Source: Candidatus Iainarchaeum sp.
Lineage (GTDB): Archaea; Iainarchaeota; Iainarchaeia; Iainarchaeales; JAAZKV01
Assembly: GCA_018651445.1 (NCBI GenBank)
Contig: JABIDZ010000089.1
Coordinates: 1 to 32,121 of the forward strand
Reading direction: 5' to 3'
DNA: 32,121 bases
Shown: piece by piece, positions 1 through 6,915 of the stretch
Position numbering within the stretch: position 1 is the first letter of the stretch
How the letters are laid out: every line of letters starts with the position of its first letter
Made by a program: the position numbers and the translations under genes
Notes under the pieces: generated by a model
Database searches by the model: none
Told to the model about the DNA's origin: nothing
The model's input: only the letters and a program-made list of their open reading frames with translations

Positions 1-230
1 CCTATTTGATAATACGCTAAAGGATCAGGATTTGGTACGGAACCAGTTGTTACGATGTCTTCTACTAACCTTGCGTGGTAATATGCATCGGGTTCAAATA
101 AATAGTTTCCTTCGTATCTAACGATGTTAGATCTAATGCTCATTGCGAATAAAAATAAAACTATTAGGATGAGAATCATCTTTTTGTTTTCCCAAACCTT
201 TGTTTTAACATTTTTTAAATCAAATTCCAT
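1..230 (-). CDS. aglB: AglB/Stt3 oligosaccharyltransferase, N-terminal fragment
   Basis: Partial gene: 76 codons from an ATG at 228-230, then it runs off the window. AglB/Stt3 is the membrane subunit that transfers a lipid-linked glycan to Asn in N-glycosylation sequons on the outer face of the membrane. The visible part has a short basic cytosolic start, one hydrophobic segment at about residues 18-30 (MILILIVLFLFAM), then the first extracytoplasmic loop with EPDAYYHARL, the acidic Asp-x-Tyr-Tyr-His-x-Arg motif of the family, followed by PDPLAYYQ. A weak GTGA Shine-Dalgarno lies just upstream. The catalytic WWDYG region is outside the window. I see the motif directly; the family call rests on it and is quite secure. 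Confidence 0.85.
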   Translation of the reverse strand, partial: MEFDLKNVKTKVWENKKMILILIVLFLFAMSIRSNIVRYEGNYLFEPDAYYHARLVEDIVTTGSVPNPDPLAYYQI

Positions 231-297
231 TTCATCACAACGAGAATAATATTAAACTAATATACAAAATAAATACACAATTATTAAAAAGAGTTCT

Positions 298-330
298 TTT
301 AGGAGAAAAAATTAGCTTAGTTCTCCTAAA
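298..330. terminator. Inverted repeat between aglB and the ferredoxin insert
   Basis: A perfect 10-bp inverted repeat (arm TTTAGGAGAA at 298-307, complementary arm 321-330) with a 13-nt loop lies between the ferredoxin 3' region and the aglB promoter region. It could end minus-strand ferredoxin transcription. There is no strong T run on either side, so the terminator role is an inference. Confidence 0.35.
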
Positions 331-347
331 CAATCCTCATAATTTAC

Positions 348-506
348 TCTTCTACTTTAATGCATTGTGTCGCGCTCCTTTCGCCGAGTCTAGCAAAACA
401 AGTTTTGCGTGATGCATGAAAACTCTGGTTTCATTAGCACGGGAGCGATGTATGCCATCACGATGTGATGACATTGTATTTATTCTTCTACTTTAATGCA
501 TTGTGT
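348..506. repeat. Duplicated ferredoxin 3' end flanking a hairpin-rich insert
   Basis: A perfect 23-bp direct repeat (348-370 and 484-506) encodes the last residues of ferredoxin (TQCIKVEE, stop) in both copies. The 113 bp between them contain CGCTCC (373-378) complementary to GGAGCG (442-447). Enclosed are the hairpin GCAAAAC-AA-GTTTTGC (393-408) and a second hairpin with arms ATGAAA and TTTCAT. Outside them is CATCAC-GAT-GTGATG. The layout looks like an insertion at the end of the ferredoxin gene with duplication of the target, or a folded RNA left there. No ORF is visible in it. Confidence 0.6.
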
Positions 507-692
507 TGGACATGAATTTGCAGCGTCTTTGCTAGCGCCAACGGCGTCAACGTCTTTTGTTGCGATGCCAGAGCTTTCAGTTCCGCCTTTTAGTACTGCT
601 TTGTCGCCATTCATTTCCCAGTTAGTAGGGTCAAGCGCAGCGCAAGCTCCACAGCCAATACATTTTTCGATTTCTTGAATAATCTTAACCAT
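480..692 (-). CDS. Single-cluster [4Fe-4S] ferredoxin
   Basis: A 70-residue soluble electron carrier. The cluster ligands are visible: C11-I-G-C14-G-A-C17 and C61 followed by Pro; an extra C65 follows. The second cluster motif of bacterial 2[4Fe-4S] ferredoxins is absent, so this is the mono-cluster archaeal type of about 60-70 residues. I start it at ATG 690-692 rather than the in-frame GTG nine bases upstream, because AGGTGA at 698-703 is a well-placed Shine-Dalgarno for the ATG and includes the GTG. No redox partner gene lies next to it; the superoxide reductase at 31196 is far away. The 3' end of the gene is duplicated 136 bp downstream. Confidence 0.9.
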   Translation of the reverse strand: MVKIIQEIEKCIGCGACAALDPTNWEMNGDKAVLKGGTESSGIATKDVDAVGASKDAANSCPTQCIKVEE

Positions 693-738
693 TGTTATCA
701 CCTTAGAAAAATAACTATTATTCCTTTTAAAAAGTTAA

Positions 739-1632
739 TCATTTCATTGATTCTTCTAAAACTTCTTTTTCAGAGATTTGATAACACCCTGGAAAACCAA
801 CTGCAATTCCTGCCGCGTCATTTGCAAGTTTAATTGATTCTTTTAGCGAAAAACCTTTGTTGTAGAAATGTGTCAAAACAGCGATGACTGTGTCGCCTGC
901 GCCAGTTACATCAAAAACTTTTTTTGCGTTTGCGTCAATATCGAATCGTTCACCACAAGTTCCAAAAAAGCTTACCCCGTTTGCGCCTTTTTTTAGGAGT
1001 ACATTTGTTTTTAGTTGATTAACTAGTATTTTGCCTGCTTTCAACCAGTCTTTTTCGCGAGTCATTTCAATAGCTTCTATAAGATTGGGGGTTATGAGGA
1101 AAAGATCGTTGTAAAACGTTGTGTGAGCTGGTTTTGGGTCAACAAGAATAGTATTCCCCTTGTCTTTTAATTTAGAAACAAGCTCTTTTGAAATAACTCC
1201 TTTATTGTAATCCGAAATAATAATTAAATCATCTGCTTTGACTGAGTTAAGTATCTCCAAAACATGTTTTTCGCGAATATACTCTTTTTTTTCAGTGTCT
1301 TTTCGAAAAAAATATTCTCCGCTTGTTTTTGAAAGAATTCTTTCTTTAATTATCGTGCTTCTTTCTTCGTCTTCAATTAAGTCAAAATCAATGTTTGATT
1401 TTTTTAGAATTGTTTTGATTTTGTCTGCACTCTCGTCTTTTCCAACAACACTAATTAATTTAACTTTTGATCCAAGCGATTCTAGATTTGCAGCAACATT
1501 CCCTGCGCCACCGATTTTTAGATTCGTTTCAATCACGGTAAAACAAGGCGCGTTACTCTCAGGATTTTCTCTATGAACACAAAAATCATATTTGTCGAGT
1601 AGTACATCCCCGATAACAAGTATCCGTTTCAT
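739..1632 (-). CDS. PfkB-family sugar kinase, HldE/RfaE kinase-domain type
   Basis: A 297-residue ribokinase-fold kinase. The N-terminus GDVLLDKYDF, the glycine pair in KIGGAGNVAANL (about residues 40-51) and the C-terminal DVTGAGDTV anion-hole and catalytic-base motif (about 240-248) are all present. The pattern most resembles the kinase half of bacterial HldE (heptose 7-phosphate kinase). There is no nucleotidyltransferase domain, so it would be the single-domain form. The usual bacterial RISPEAPV stretch is replaced by RENPESNAP, so the substrate could differ. An upstream AT-rich TATA-like stretch (1653-1664) sits about 26 nt from the ATG, suggesting a leaderless mRNA. The nearby aglB hints at a role in glycan precursor supply. 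Family is sure, substrate is not. Confidence 0.8.
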   Translation of the reverse strand: MKRILVIGDVLLDKYDFCVHRENPESNAPCFTVIETNLKIGGAGNVAANLESLGSKVKLISVVGKDESADKIKTILKKSNIDFDLIEDEERSTIIKERILSKTSGEYFFRKDTEKKEYIREKHVLEILNSVKADDLIIISDYNKGVISKELVSKLKDKGNTILVDPKPAHTTFYNDLFLITPNLIEAIEMTREKDWLKAGKILVNQLKTNVLLKKGANGVSFFGTCGERFDIDANAKKVFDVTGAGDTVIAVLTHFYNKGFSLKESIKLANDAAGIAVGFPGCYQISEKEVLEESMK

Positions 1633-1674
1633 TATGGACTAATCTTGTACGCAAATAAAAATAACTTGGTGCAA

Positions 1675-1953
1675 TCATTCTTTTGAAATTTCTTTTGCTA
1701 AAAGTGTAGCTAAGAAATAATTCCATGCAAGATTTATCGTGTTGATAACTGTGAGTGATAATCCACTGTTAACATTTATCGTTCCGCTTAGCAAAATTGT
1801 TGCAGGATTTAAAATGAAATGAATGAACCCTTGTAGTATTTGTGTGGGCACATAAGGTAATATTACGAATAAGTATAATTGTGCTACAAAGAACACTAAG
1901 AAGAACCAACCGATTTTTTTCCAGCTTGGAGCAAAAAAACTTTTCAAATCCAT
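1675..1953 (-). CDS. Small multi-pass membrane protein, unknown
   Basis: A 92-residue hydrophobic protein I do not recognise. It has a basic start (SWKK), a membrane segment at about residues 15-34 (WFFLVFFVAQLYLFVILPYV), a second hydrophobic stretch at about 40-58 and a third weaker one near 68-85 ending in a charged tail (KEISKE). It is on the same strand as the kinase gene, 42 bp upstream of it, and could be cotranscribed. A T-rich TATA-like stretch lies about 25-30 nt before its ATG. No function can be assigned; the hydrophobicity pattern and codon use support a real gene. Confidence 0.65.
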   Translation of the reverse strand: MDLKSFFAPSWKKIGWFFLVFFVAQLYLFVILPYVPTQILQGFIHFILNPATILLSGTINVNSGLSLTVINTINLAWNYFLATLLAKEISKE

Positions 1954-2030
1954 AGTAAAACCAACTATTCCAAAGAATAAAAAACTTTTGAAATAGAAGA
2001 AAAGAGCTTAATTAGAATAAATACAAAAAG

Positions 2031-2145
2031 TGAAGCAGCTTTCGGCAGGTTCCACTACAAAGAGCAGTACCAAACCATTCCCAACGAGACTTAACTTCCG
2101 GGTTCGGAATGGGTCCGGGTGTTACCCTCGTGGCATGGCCGCTTC
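2031..2145 (-). rRNA. rrf: 5S ribosomal RNA
   Basis: Read on the minus strand, the segment has the diagnostic 5S core CCCATTCCGAACCCGGAAG and then TTAAG. The 5' end GAAGCGGC (2138-2145) pairs with the 3' end GCTGCTTC (2032-2039) to form helix I. Length is about 115 nt, normal for 5S. No 16S or 23S sequence lies in the neighbourhood, so 5S is unlinked from the other rRNA genes here. Ends are set from helix I and are good to within one or two bases. Confidence 0.95.
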
Positions 2146-2167
2146 GTATATATTGCCTATCTGAAGC

Positions 2168-2175
2168 TTTATAAA
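2168..2175 (-). promoter_or_regulatory. TATA box of the 5S rRNA gene
   Basis: TTTATAAA, embedded in the palindrome AGCTTTATAAAGCT, is centred about 26 nt upstream of the 5S 5' end, the standard archaeal TBP position. No gene lies between them. Confidence 0.8.
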
Positions 2176-2255
2176 GCTTACTTTCACCTCTTTCGCTAAG
2201 AAAGCAAATACTTAAATTGATTTGATTAGTTCTTTTCTGTAGGAGTTTGTGTTAA

Positions 2256-3722
2256 ATGAAAATTGCTTTTATTGAACCTGCGATTGCTAATGTTGAACCA
2301 TTAGGGATTGCGTATCTAGCCCAAATGCTAATTGATGCAGGGCACAAAGTAAAGTATTTTGAGTCGCCAAGAAAAGGTTTTTTAGAACGGTTAAAAGACT
2401 TCAATCCAGATGTGCTAGCATATAGTATTGCAACAGGAAAGCATCGTTTGTGCAGAGAACTTAACTCTGCGCTTAGAAAAAAAATGAATGCATTTTCTAT
2501 TTTTGGCGGGCCTCATTGTACATTCTACCCTGAATTCATTGAGAGCGACAAATACATTGACGGGGTTTGTATTGGAGAAGGAGAGTTTGCGATAGTAGAA
2601 CTAGTAAACGCATTGGAAGCTAAAAAAAAGTTTACGAATATACAAAATTGGTGGATTAGATACAAAGGGGAGATTTACAAGAACCCTACAAGACACAAGT
2701 TTGAAGATTTAGATGCACTCCCATATCCGAATAGAGATATTATTTACGCAGAAAACAAGGATTTGAGTAAGAGCCCGATAAAAAGAATCATGGCTTCTCG
2801 CGGTTGCCCCTATAATTGTTCATATTGTTTTAATCAAAAATATAATTTGCTTTACAAAGGAAAAGGAAAAATAAGTTGTCATCGTTCTCCAAAAAACATT
2901 GTAGGTGAACTAAAACAAATAAAGAAAAAATATCCATTTACTTTTCTAAAAATTGTTGATGATACTTTCGGGATTAGTATGGATTACGATGAGTTTGCAA
3001 GACTATACAAAAAAGAAATAGACGTTCCTTTTTTGTGTAATGCCCGCGCTAATTTGTTAAATGAAAGCAAAATAAAATATCTAAAAGAAGCTGGTTGCGT
3101 AGCAGTAACTTTAGCTATAGAATCGGGTAATGAGTTTATACGAAACAAGGTTTTGAATAGAGGTTTGTCATACGAAATCATGAGTAATGCAATTAATCTG
3201 TTAAAAGACAATGGTTTGAGAGTTTGGACACAAAACATAATTGGTAGTCCTGGTGAAACATTTGAAATGGCGCTTGAAACATTTAAGTTTAATATTAAAC
3301 ACAAAATAGATTTTGCAGAGTGCTTTGTTCTAACTCCTTTTTTTGGAACAGCCGTATACGAGTATTGTGTGAAAAACAATTATTTAGAAAAAGGAACAGA
3401 CATCGACAAAATGTCACAGTCGTATTGGCTAGGTTCCTGCATAAAGTTTAAGTCTTTAGAAGAAAAAAATAAATTCATAAATTTCCACAAGTTTTTTGGC
3501 TTTGGAGTAAAGCACCCATGGGCTTTGTCAATAATAAAACAATTGATTAAGTTGCCTCCAAACACGTTGTTTGTTTTATTTAATCGTTTTTATGACGCGT
3601 GGAGAATTAGTAGAGTAATTCGTGCAAAATTCACTCCATTAAACTTTTTAACAACCGTAAAAGTTAACGTAAAGTTTATTTTGAGTTATTTTGTGAAAAC
3701 AGATAAATATTCTAAACTTTAA
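2256..3722 (+). CDS. B12-binding-domain radical SAM protein
   Basis: A 488-residue enzyme. The N-terminal ~150 residues follow the cobalamin-binding Rossmann layout (KIAFIEPA, PLGIAYLAQML, FGGPH, GEGEFAIVEL). The radical SAM core follows with CPYNCSYC near residues 184-191, the CxxxCxxC motif that binds the [4Fe-4S] cluster and SAM. Downstream come GCVAVTLAIESG and IIGSPGET, typical of the BchE/hopanoid-methylase-like class. The B12 His motif DxHxxG is not evident, which is common in this class. The substrate cannot be told; members methylate or rearrange lipids, cofactors or antibiotics. AGGAG ten bases before the ATG and a TATA-like TACTTAAA at 2209-2216 support the start. A DUF4430 lipoprotein gene follows 64 bp later. 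Confidence 0.85.
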   Translation: MKIAFIEPAIANVEPLGIAYLAQMLIDAGHKVKYFESPRKGFLERLKDFNPDVLAYSIATGKHRLCRELNSALRKKMNAFSIFGGPHCTFYPEFIESDKYIDGVCIGEGEFAIVELVNALEAKKKFTNIQNWWIRYKGEIYKNPTRHKFEDLDALPYPNRDIIYAENKDLSKSPIKRIMASRGCPYNCSYCFNQKYNLLYKGKGKISCHRSPKNIVGELKQIKKKYPFTFLKIVDDTFGISMDYDEFARLYKKEIDVPFLCNARANLLNESKIKYLKEAGCVAVTLAIESGNEFIRNKVLNRGLSYEIMSNAINLLKDNGLRVWTQNIIGSPGETFEMALETFKFNIKHKIDFAECFVLTPFFGTAVYEYCVKNNYLEKGTDIDKMSQSYWLGSCIKFKSLEEKNKFINFHKFFGFGVKHPWALSIIKQLIKLPPNTLFVLFNRFYDAWRISRVIRAKFTPLNFLTTVKVNVKFILSYFVKTDKYSKL

Positions 3723-3786
3723 TTTCGTTGATTTTAAAAATTATTTTTAGCAAAAGAATTAAAAGAGCGTAATACTTATTATTTGA

Positions 3787-4200
3787 ATGAAAAAGATAAT
3801 TATTTTATTTTTAGCTTTACTAGTATTAGTTTCTCTTGGGTGTACACAAACTACCCCGGCCCAAACAAGTGAAGCACCAAGCGAAATGCAAGTAGCACTT
3901 ACAATAAATGTTTTTGATGGATCTGGAGAAAATATTTTTACGAAAAACCAAAACGTGTTAGAAGGAACAAATGCTTTTGAAGCAATGAAAACTATTATGG
4001 GTGACGACTTAGAATTTGAAATGTATTCTTTTGGCCCATTTATTAAAAAGATTGTTGGTGTTGAGCCGTCTACAACTAGTTATTGGGCGTTATATGTAAA
4101 TGGCGAGTTTGCGTCAAAAGGAATTTCTGATTATGTTATAGATGCAGACACGCTTATTGAATGGAAGTTAGACGAAATAGATCTTAGTTCTATGGAATAA
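3787..4200 (+). CDS. DUF4430 (transcobalamin C-terminal-like) lipoprotein
   Basis: A 137-residue exported lipoprotein. The signal peptide MKKIIILFLALLVLVSLG ends at a lipobox Cys (C19), so the protein should be lipid-anchored outside the cell. The rest matches the small beta-rich DUF4430 domain: TINVFDGSG, then a segment ending in KKIVGVEPS, then YWALYVNGEFASKG and DADTLIEWKL. This domain occurs in the C-terminal part of transcobalamin/intrinsic factor and in bacterial surface proteins. AATTAAAAG at 3757-3765 is centred 26 nt from the ATG, implying a leaderless transcript. Its position after a B12-domain radical SAM gene is suggestive only; ligand binding is unproven. Confidence 0.8.
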   Translation: MKKIIILFLALLVLVSLGCTQTTPAQTSEAPSEMQVALTINVFDGSGENIFTKNQNVLEGTNAFEAMKTIMGDDLEFEMYSFGPFIKKIVGVEPSTTSYWALYVNGEFASKGISDYVIDADTLIEWKLDEIDLSSME

Positions 4201-4232
4201 CTATAGTTATTTGTTTTTTAAAAATAATAAAC

Positions 4233-4257
4233 TGGTTCACAAGTTGCCTTGTGACCA
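4233..4257. terminator. Hairpin between convergent genes
   Basis: A stem of about 10 bp with one bulged T (arms 4233-4243 and 4248-4257, loop TTGC) lies between the stop codons of the DUF4430 lipoprotein gene and tbp. T-rich DNA flanks it on both sides. A shared, bidirectional terminator is likely. Confidence 0.5.
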
Positions 4258-4269
4258 ATTAGAATAGAG

Positions 4270-4884
4270 TTATTTTTTAGTTGTTTTTTTAGTTGTTTTC
4301 TTAGTTGTTTTTTTCTTTACAGGTTTGTTCTTTTTTGCACTAGTTTTTGCAGCAACCATTTCTTCAACTATTTTCAGTCCTTTTCGCAAGTGAGTCTCTT
4401 TTTTTGCTCCCGCACAAATCATCTTTCCGTTTTTAAATAACAAGAAAGTTAGTTTTGGCTCGTCAAGTCTAAGAATAGCTCCGGGGAATTGTTCAGGTTC
4501 GTACTCAACATTATCTAAGTTCATTGCTACTTCGAATAAATCTAGGTTCATATCTAGTGAAGCTGTTGCAACAAAGTTAACGATTTCAAAAGGAACATTT
4601 CGCTTAACCTTAATGTCTTTTTGTATTTCGCTAATCATTTTGTTTGCTCTACGAATACCTTGTTCAATTTGTTTTTCGTTACTAGCTCCAGAACAGATTA
4701 TTTTACCGTTTTTGAATAACAACATTGAAACCTTTGGTTCTTTGATTTTTAATATTGCTCCTGGGAATTGTTCCGGCTCATATTCGATATTTGGTATCCC
4801 TACGGCAAGTGAATACAAATCTAACATTTGATCCAAAGACGCCGATGCGACCATATTAACAACAGTATATTTCAAAATTAACAC
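4270..4884 (-). CDS. tbp: TATA-box binding protein (TBP)
   Basis: The general transcription factor that recognises archaeal promoters. Two imperfect direct repeats of about 85 residues are plain: each has VVN/IVNFVA-ASLD, then EYEPEQFPGAIL, then LLFKNGK-ICAGA/CSGA, giving the saddle fold. A Lys/Thr-rich tail (KKTTKKTTKK type, about 25 residues) follows the second repeat and is longer than usual. Two starts are possible: GTG 4882-4884, which lies almost at the start point predicted from a TATA box at 4905-4912 (leaderless), or TTG 4873-4875, which follows the Shine-Dalgarno-like GGGGTG and would begin the protein with KYTVVN as in most archaeal TBPs. The product is certain, the start is not. 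Confidence 0.95.
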   Translation of the reverse strand: MLILKYTVVNMVASASLDQMLDLYSLAVGIPNIEYEPEQFPGAILKIKEPKVSMLLFKNGKIICSGASNEKQIEQGIRRANKMISEIQKDIKVKRNVPFEIVNFVATASLDMNLDLFEVAMNLDNVEYEPEQFPGAILRLDEPKLTFLLFKNGKMICAGAKKETHLRKGLKIVEEMVAAKTSAKKNKPVKKKTTKKTTKKTTKK

Positions 4885-4904
4885 CCCTTTCGAACAAAAA
4901 ATCC

Positions 4905-4967
4905 TTTATAAAGGCCTTGTTCTAATTTAAAAAGGATACGCAACGTTTATAAAGACGCCTTTATAAA
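4905..4967. promoter_or_regulatory. Cluster of three TTTATAAA boxes between tbp and the DUF1003 gene
   Basis: TTTATAAA occurs at 4905-4912 (inside the palindrome CCTTTATAAAGG), 4946-4953 and 4960-4967. The first is correctly placed for tbp. The second could drive tbp with a leader of about 40 nt. The third could fire either way. Since TBP itself binds such boxes, this could allow autoregulation, but that is inference. Confidence 0.6.
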
Positions 4968-5010
4968 TGAAAATTTGTCCAATTTTACGGGAAAAACGCT
5001 TGCAAAAAGA

Positions 5011-5019
5011 ATTATATAC
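5011..5019 (+). promoter_or_regulatory. TATA box of the DUF1003 gene
   Basis: ATTATATAC is centred 25 nt before the ATG at 5040, so the transcript should start at or next to the initiation codon. Confidence 0.6.
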
Positions 5020-5039
5020 TTGTTAACATTCTTTATTTC

Positions 5040-5543
5040 ATGTCAACCAATAATTCGAATGGAAGTTCTAATAACAAAGCTGAGAGTAAACAACCAACAT
5101 TGCGATCAAAAAAAGCTTCGAATGGACAAAAAGCAGCTAGCTGGTTAGCTAAGTGGGCAGGTTCATGGGCATTCTTGAGTATATTTATTTTGTTCTTAGT
5201 TATTTGGGCAATTCTTAACACCGCATTTGTGTTGTTTGGGGTATGGGATCAATACCCTTTCATCTTACTAAATCTGTTCTTGTCGTGTATTGCTGCAGTG
5301 CAAGCACCAATAATATTGATGTCTCAAAACAGACAAACCGATATTGATAGACACCGTGCAGAATATGATTACTTGGTTAATCGTCGTGCTGAGAGAGAGA
5401 TTAAGCAATTACAAATTGATGTTCTAGAGATAAAAGAATCTGTGTTAAAACAATCTACTAAATCGCAAACACAGAATTTACGAGAAGAAGTTAAGAAGAT
5501 TCAAGGCGAATTAAACAAAATCGAACACAAGATAAAAAAATAA
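5040..5543 (+). CDS. DUF1003-family membrane protein
   Basis: A 167-residue protein of the DUF1003 (COG4420) type. After a polar Ser/Asn/Lys-rich start (about 35 residues) comes WAGSWAF, a first membrane helix (about 43-63), WDQYPFILLNLFLS leading into a second helix (about 72-92), and the family motif LMSQNRQTDIDRHRAEYDY. The C-terminal 60 residues are charged and predicted coiled coil (EIKQLQIDVLEIKE). The family has no firmly established biochemical function. It is divergent from tbp and its ATG lies at the predicted transcription start, so it is probably leaderless. Confidence in the family is high. Confidence 0.85.
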   Translation: MSTNNSNGSSNNKAESKQPTLRSKKASNGQKAASWLAKWAGSWAFLSIFILFLVIWAILNTAFVLFGVWDQYPFILLNLFLSCIAAVQAPIILMSQNRQTDIDRHRAEYDYLVNRRAEREIKQLQIDVLEIKESVLKQSTKSQTQNLREEVKKIQGELNKIEHKIKK

Positions 5544-5630
5544 CTTTTTCGAGAAAGAAAGTGATTATTTTACCTTTTTGCTTGTTTTATTATTAAATCT
5601 TTTGTTTTTCACAAGATTTTGAAGAATAAC

Positions 5631-5686
5631 CTTTTAAACAATTTTATGAGGAAATCATTTATTACCTGTAAAAAATTTGGAGGGTG
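5631..5686 (+). promoter_or_regulatory. ftsZ promoter and Shine-Dalgarno
   Basis: CTTTTAAAC (5631-5639) is a TATA-like box giving a start near 5662. The strong Shine-Dalgarno GGAGGGTG (5679-5686) lies six bases before the ftsZ ATG. Unlike many neighbours, ftsZ therefore has a real leader. Confidence 0.6.
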
Positions 5687-5692
5687 TGATTA

Positions 5693-6853
5693 ATGGACCA
5701 TATAGTTAGAAATGCAATTGCAAGAGCACAGGCTGTTCCAAAGCCAAGAACAATAAAGAAAACATCTAAAACTGCTAAAAGAGCAAGAACAACTAAGAGA
5801 AAAAGTGTAAGAAAAGTAACACACTCTGATGAAGATTTAGTAACAATGCTTGAAACTAATCAAGCAAAGATTGTTGTAGTTGGTTGTGGTGGTGGCGGTT
5901 GTAACACTATCGAACGAATGAACGAAGTAGGAATAAAAGGAGCGAATACTTTCGCTGTTAACACTGACGCACAAGACTTATTGACTACGCGTGCAGATAA
6001 AAAACTTTTAATTGGACAAAAATTAACTCGTGGTCTTGGTTCAGGATCAGATCCACAAATAGGTGAGAGTGCAGCAAAAGAAAGCGGTGAAGAACTAAAA
6101 GACTCTCTAAGCGCTTCTGACTTAGTGTTTATCACTTGTGGTTTAGGTGGAGGAACCGGAACTGGTTCAGCACCCGTTGTAGCAGAAATTGCTAAAAATG
6201 TAAAAGCTTTGACAGTTGCAGTAGTAACATTACCATTCACTGTTGAAGGAAGAAAAAGAATGGAAAACGCAATGTATGGTCTTGAAAGATTACAAGAATA
6301 TACCGACACTATAATTGTGATTCCAAACGACAAGATTTTGGAAATCGCTCCGGATCTACCAATTAACGCAGCTTTCAAAGTTGCAGACGAAGTTTTAACT
6401 AACGCAGTAAAAGGAATTACTGAAATGGTTACTAAACCAGGTTTGATTAATCTAGACTTTGCCGACTTAAGAACAATTTTGTCTCGAGGTGGAGCAGCAA
6501 TGATTGGTCTTGGAGAAAGTTCTCGAGGAGAATCTAGCGAATCACGCGCACTTGAATCAGTTGAAAATGCTTTGACTTCTCCATTACTTGATGTAGATAT
6601 TTCAAACGCTACAAGAGCATTAGTAAATGTTACTGGTGGAAGCGACATGACTTTAAGAGAAGCGGAAATGATTGTTGAAACAGTTTCAACAAAAATCCAT
6701 GGTGCAAGCCACATTATTTGGGGTGCGATGGTTGACGAAGGTTTACCTAAAAACCAAATCCAAGCAATGGTTGTAATCGCGGGCGGAAAATTTCCTTACC
6801 TTGAAGACACAAACTCTGCTGGAGAAATCGATTTAGGAATCGAGTTCACATAA
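5693..6853 (+). CDS. ftsZ: Cell division GTPase FtsZ
   Basis: A tubulin-family GTPase that polymerises into the division ring. Visible are the N-terminal VGCGGGGCNTIERM nucleotide loop, the tubulin signature GGGTGTGSAP (about residue 153), the T7 synergy loop NLDFAD needed for GTP hydrolysis, and a C-terminal tail ending GEIDLGIEFT. The first ~45 residues are an unusual basic extension (RTIKKTSKTAKRARTTKRK), not part of the core fold. Length 386 is normal once this is included. A palindromic terminator follows. In many euryarchaea ftsZ is directly followed by secE and spt5; here a 3.6-kb gene on the other strand separates them. Confidence 0.97.
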   Translation: MDHIVRNAIARAQAVPKPRTIKKTSKTAKRARTTKRKSVRKVTHSDEDLVTMLETNQAKIVVVGCGGGGCNTIERMNEVGIKGANTFAVNTDAQDLLTTRADKKLLIGQKLTRGLGSGSDPQIGESAAKESGEELKDSLSASDLVFITCGLGGGTGTGSAPVVAEIAKNVKALTVAVVTLPFTVEGRKRMENAMYGLERLQEYTDTIIVIPNDKILEIAPDLPINAAFKVADEVLTNAVKGITEMVTKPGLINLDFADLRTILSRGGAAMIGLGESSRGESSESRALESVENALTSPLLDVDISNATRALVNVTGGSDMTLREAEMIVETVSTKIHGASHIIWGAMVDEGLPKNQIQAMVVIAGGKFPYLEDTNSAGEIDLGIEFT

Positions 6854-6877
6854 AGCAAACACAAATAAACTATTTTG

Positions 6878-6908
6878 AAATTAGGAATTAATTTTCCTAA
6901 TTTTTTTC
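6878..6908. terminator. Bidirectional intrinsic terminator
   Basis: The 10-bp arms AAATTAGGAA (6878-6887) and TTCCTAATTT (6894-6903) are followed by a T run. It lies between the ends of ftsZ and the convergent surface-protein gene. Confidence 0.65.
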
Positions 6909-6915
6909 TATTTTT

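Noticed and set aside
371..483. Archaeal C/D-box sRNA in the ferredoxin insert
   Set aside because: GTGATGA resembles a C box, but no CTGA D box lies at a suitable distance.
5860..6714. 284-codon minus-strand frame opposite ftsZ
   Set aside because: It is the antisense shadow of an unmistakable ftsZ; its composition (Ser/Ala/Pro/Val) follows the reverse of coding codons.
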